NCBI GenBank assembly: GCA_947500055.1
Contig: CANMQO010000002.1
Location: 186,001 to 250,000 of the forward strand
Origin: an uncultured Paracoccaceae bacterium
GTDB lineage: Bacteria > Pseudomonadota > Alphaproteobacteria > Rhodobacterales > Rhodobacteraceae
Direction of reading: 5' to 3'
Length of the DNA: 64,000 nucleotides
Shown: one piece after another, positions 63,794 to 64,000 of the stretch
Position numbering within the stretch: the first letter of the stretch is position 1
How the letters are laid out: each line of letters begins with the position of its first letter
Notes under the pieces: model-generated
What the model was told of the DNA's origin: nothing
What the model saw: the letters and a program-made list of their open reading frames with translations, nothing else
Database searches by the model: none
Program-made: the position numbers and the translations under genes

Positions 63794-64000
63794 TCGGTGC
63801 TCCGCAACAGGCGCAATTGGATCAGCGACACGATCAATAGGATGGTGAACAGAACGACGGTCTGTGCCGCTGCATATCCCATGTCAAAGCCGTTGAATGC
63901 AGTGTCATAGATCATCAGAACCAGCGGCTTGGTCGCGTTCAGTGGACCACCGGGATTGTTTGTTGTCATGTTAAAGACGTGATCAAAAATCCGCAGAAAC
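63790..64000 (-). CDS. Carbohydrate ABC transporter permease (UgpA/MalF type), C-terminal part
   Basis: Only the last 69 codons are inside the window; the start lies beyond base 64000. The visible residues, FLRIFDHVFNMTTNNPGGPL, NATKPLVLMIYDTAF and MGYAAAQTVVLFTILLIVSLIQLRLL, match the C-terminus of MalF/UgpA-type permeases, including the last membrane helix. The stop overlaps the next permease by 4 bp. Confidence 0.9.
   Translation of the reverse strand, partial: FLRIFDHVFNMTTNNPGGPLNATKPLVLMIYDTAFNGFDMGYAAAQTVVLFTILLIVSLIQLRLLRSTE

Overview
The window looks like a chromosomal segment of a flagellated marine alphaproteobacterium of the Rhodobacteraceae (Roseobacter group). The grounds are a compact flagellar cluster carrying the alphaproteobacterial genes flaF, flbT and a DUF1217 gene, a dnaA-dnaN-recF-gyrB block beside rpsT, mutM, ubiE and ubiB, and Rhodobacteraceae-type sugar ABC transporters. 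This assignment is inferred from gene content and order, not from a database search. No rRNA, tRNA or CRISPR array was seen.

Layout. (1) 1-1600: the start of a sugar-type ABC ATPase and a divergent tandem SnoaL-like protein, separated by two mirror-image LacI-type operators. (2) 1.7-6.6 kb: nicotinamidase, a P-loop kinase, a metallophosphoesterase, a truncated Hsp70-like ATPase, the tRNA hydroxylase TrhO, a small ORF, an RNA-like hairpin and a small hypothetical gene. (3) 6.6-19.8 kb: housekeeping genes. gyrB, LysE exporter, GNAT, VOC, recF, dnaN, dnaA, rpsT, enoyl-CoA hydratase and mutM run leftward; ubiE and ubiB run rightward. (4) 19.8-51.2 kb: the flagellar cluster, in alternating operons. 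These are flgD-fliK (-), flgJ-like-flgN-fliC-flaF-flbT-DUF1217 (+), fliI (-), flgB-flgC-fliE-fliQ-flgF-flgG-flgA-flgH-fliL-like (+), motE-like/fliL/motA/motC-like/flhA/fliR/flhB/fliJ-like (-), fliF-fliH-fliN-fliP (+), and motB/flgE-flgK-flgL-flgI (-). A decayed IS5-type transposase lies between fliP and flgI. No fliG or fliM was found. (5) 51.2-56.2 kb: small hypotheticals, a ThuB/ThuA-like pair with a LacI-type palindrome, a DUF4336 protein, Idi and a ChaC-like enzyme. (6) 56.3-59.2 kb: a two-gene MotA/TolQ/ExbB-like plus OmpA-like motor module with an exceptionally long coiled-coil stalk. (7) 59.5-64 kb: the distal part of a carbohydrate-type ABC operon containing two permeases, an argininosuccinate-lyase-like enzyme, an UgpC-type ATPase and a PfkB kinase.

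How the parts work together. The flagellar genes supply the export gate (FlhA, FlhB, FliP, FliQ, FliR), the export ATPase complex (FliH, FliI, a FliJ-like protein), MS ring (FliF), rod (FlgB, FlgC, FlgF, FlgG, FliE), P and L rings (FlgI, FlgH, FlgA), hook (FlgD, FlgE, FliK), junction (FlgK, FlgL), filament (FliC with FlaF and FlbT) and stator (MotA, MotB, plus MotC-like and MotE-like periplasmic proteins). Candidate CtrA boxes lie before fliF/fliL and flgE, with a half-site between fliI and flgB. The most unusual items are the second ion-driven motor module at 56.3-59.2 kb, the stator accessory proteins, the two unassigned flagellar-cluster proteins, the lyase-kinase-ABC catabolic operon, and the paired operators at the left edge.
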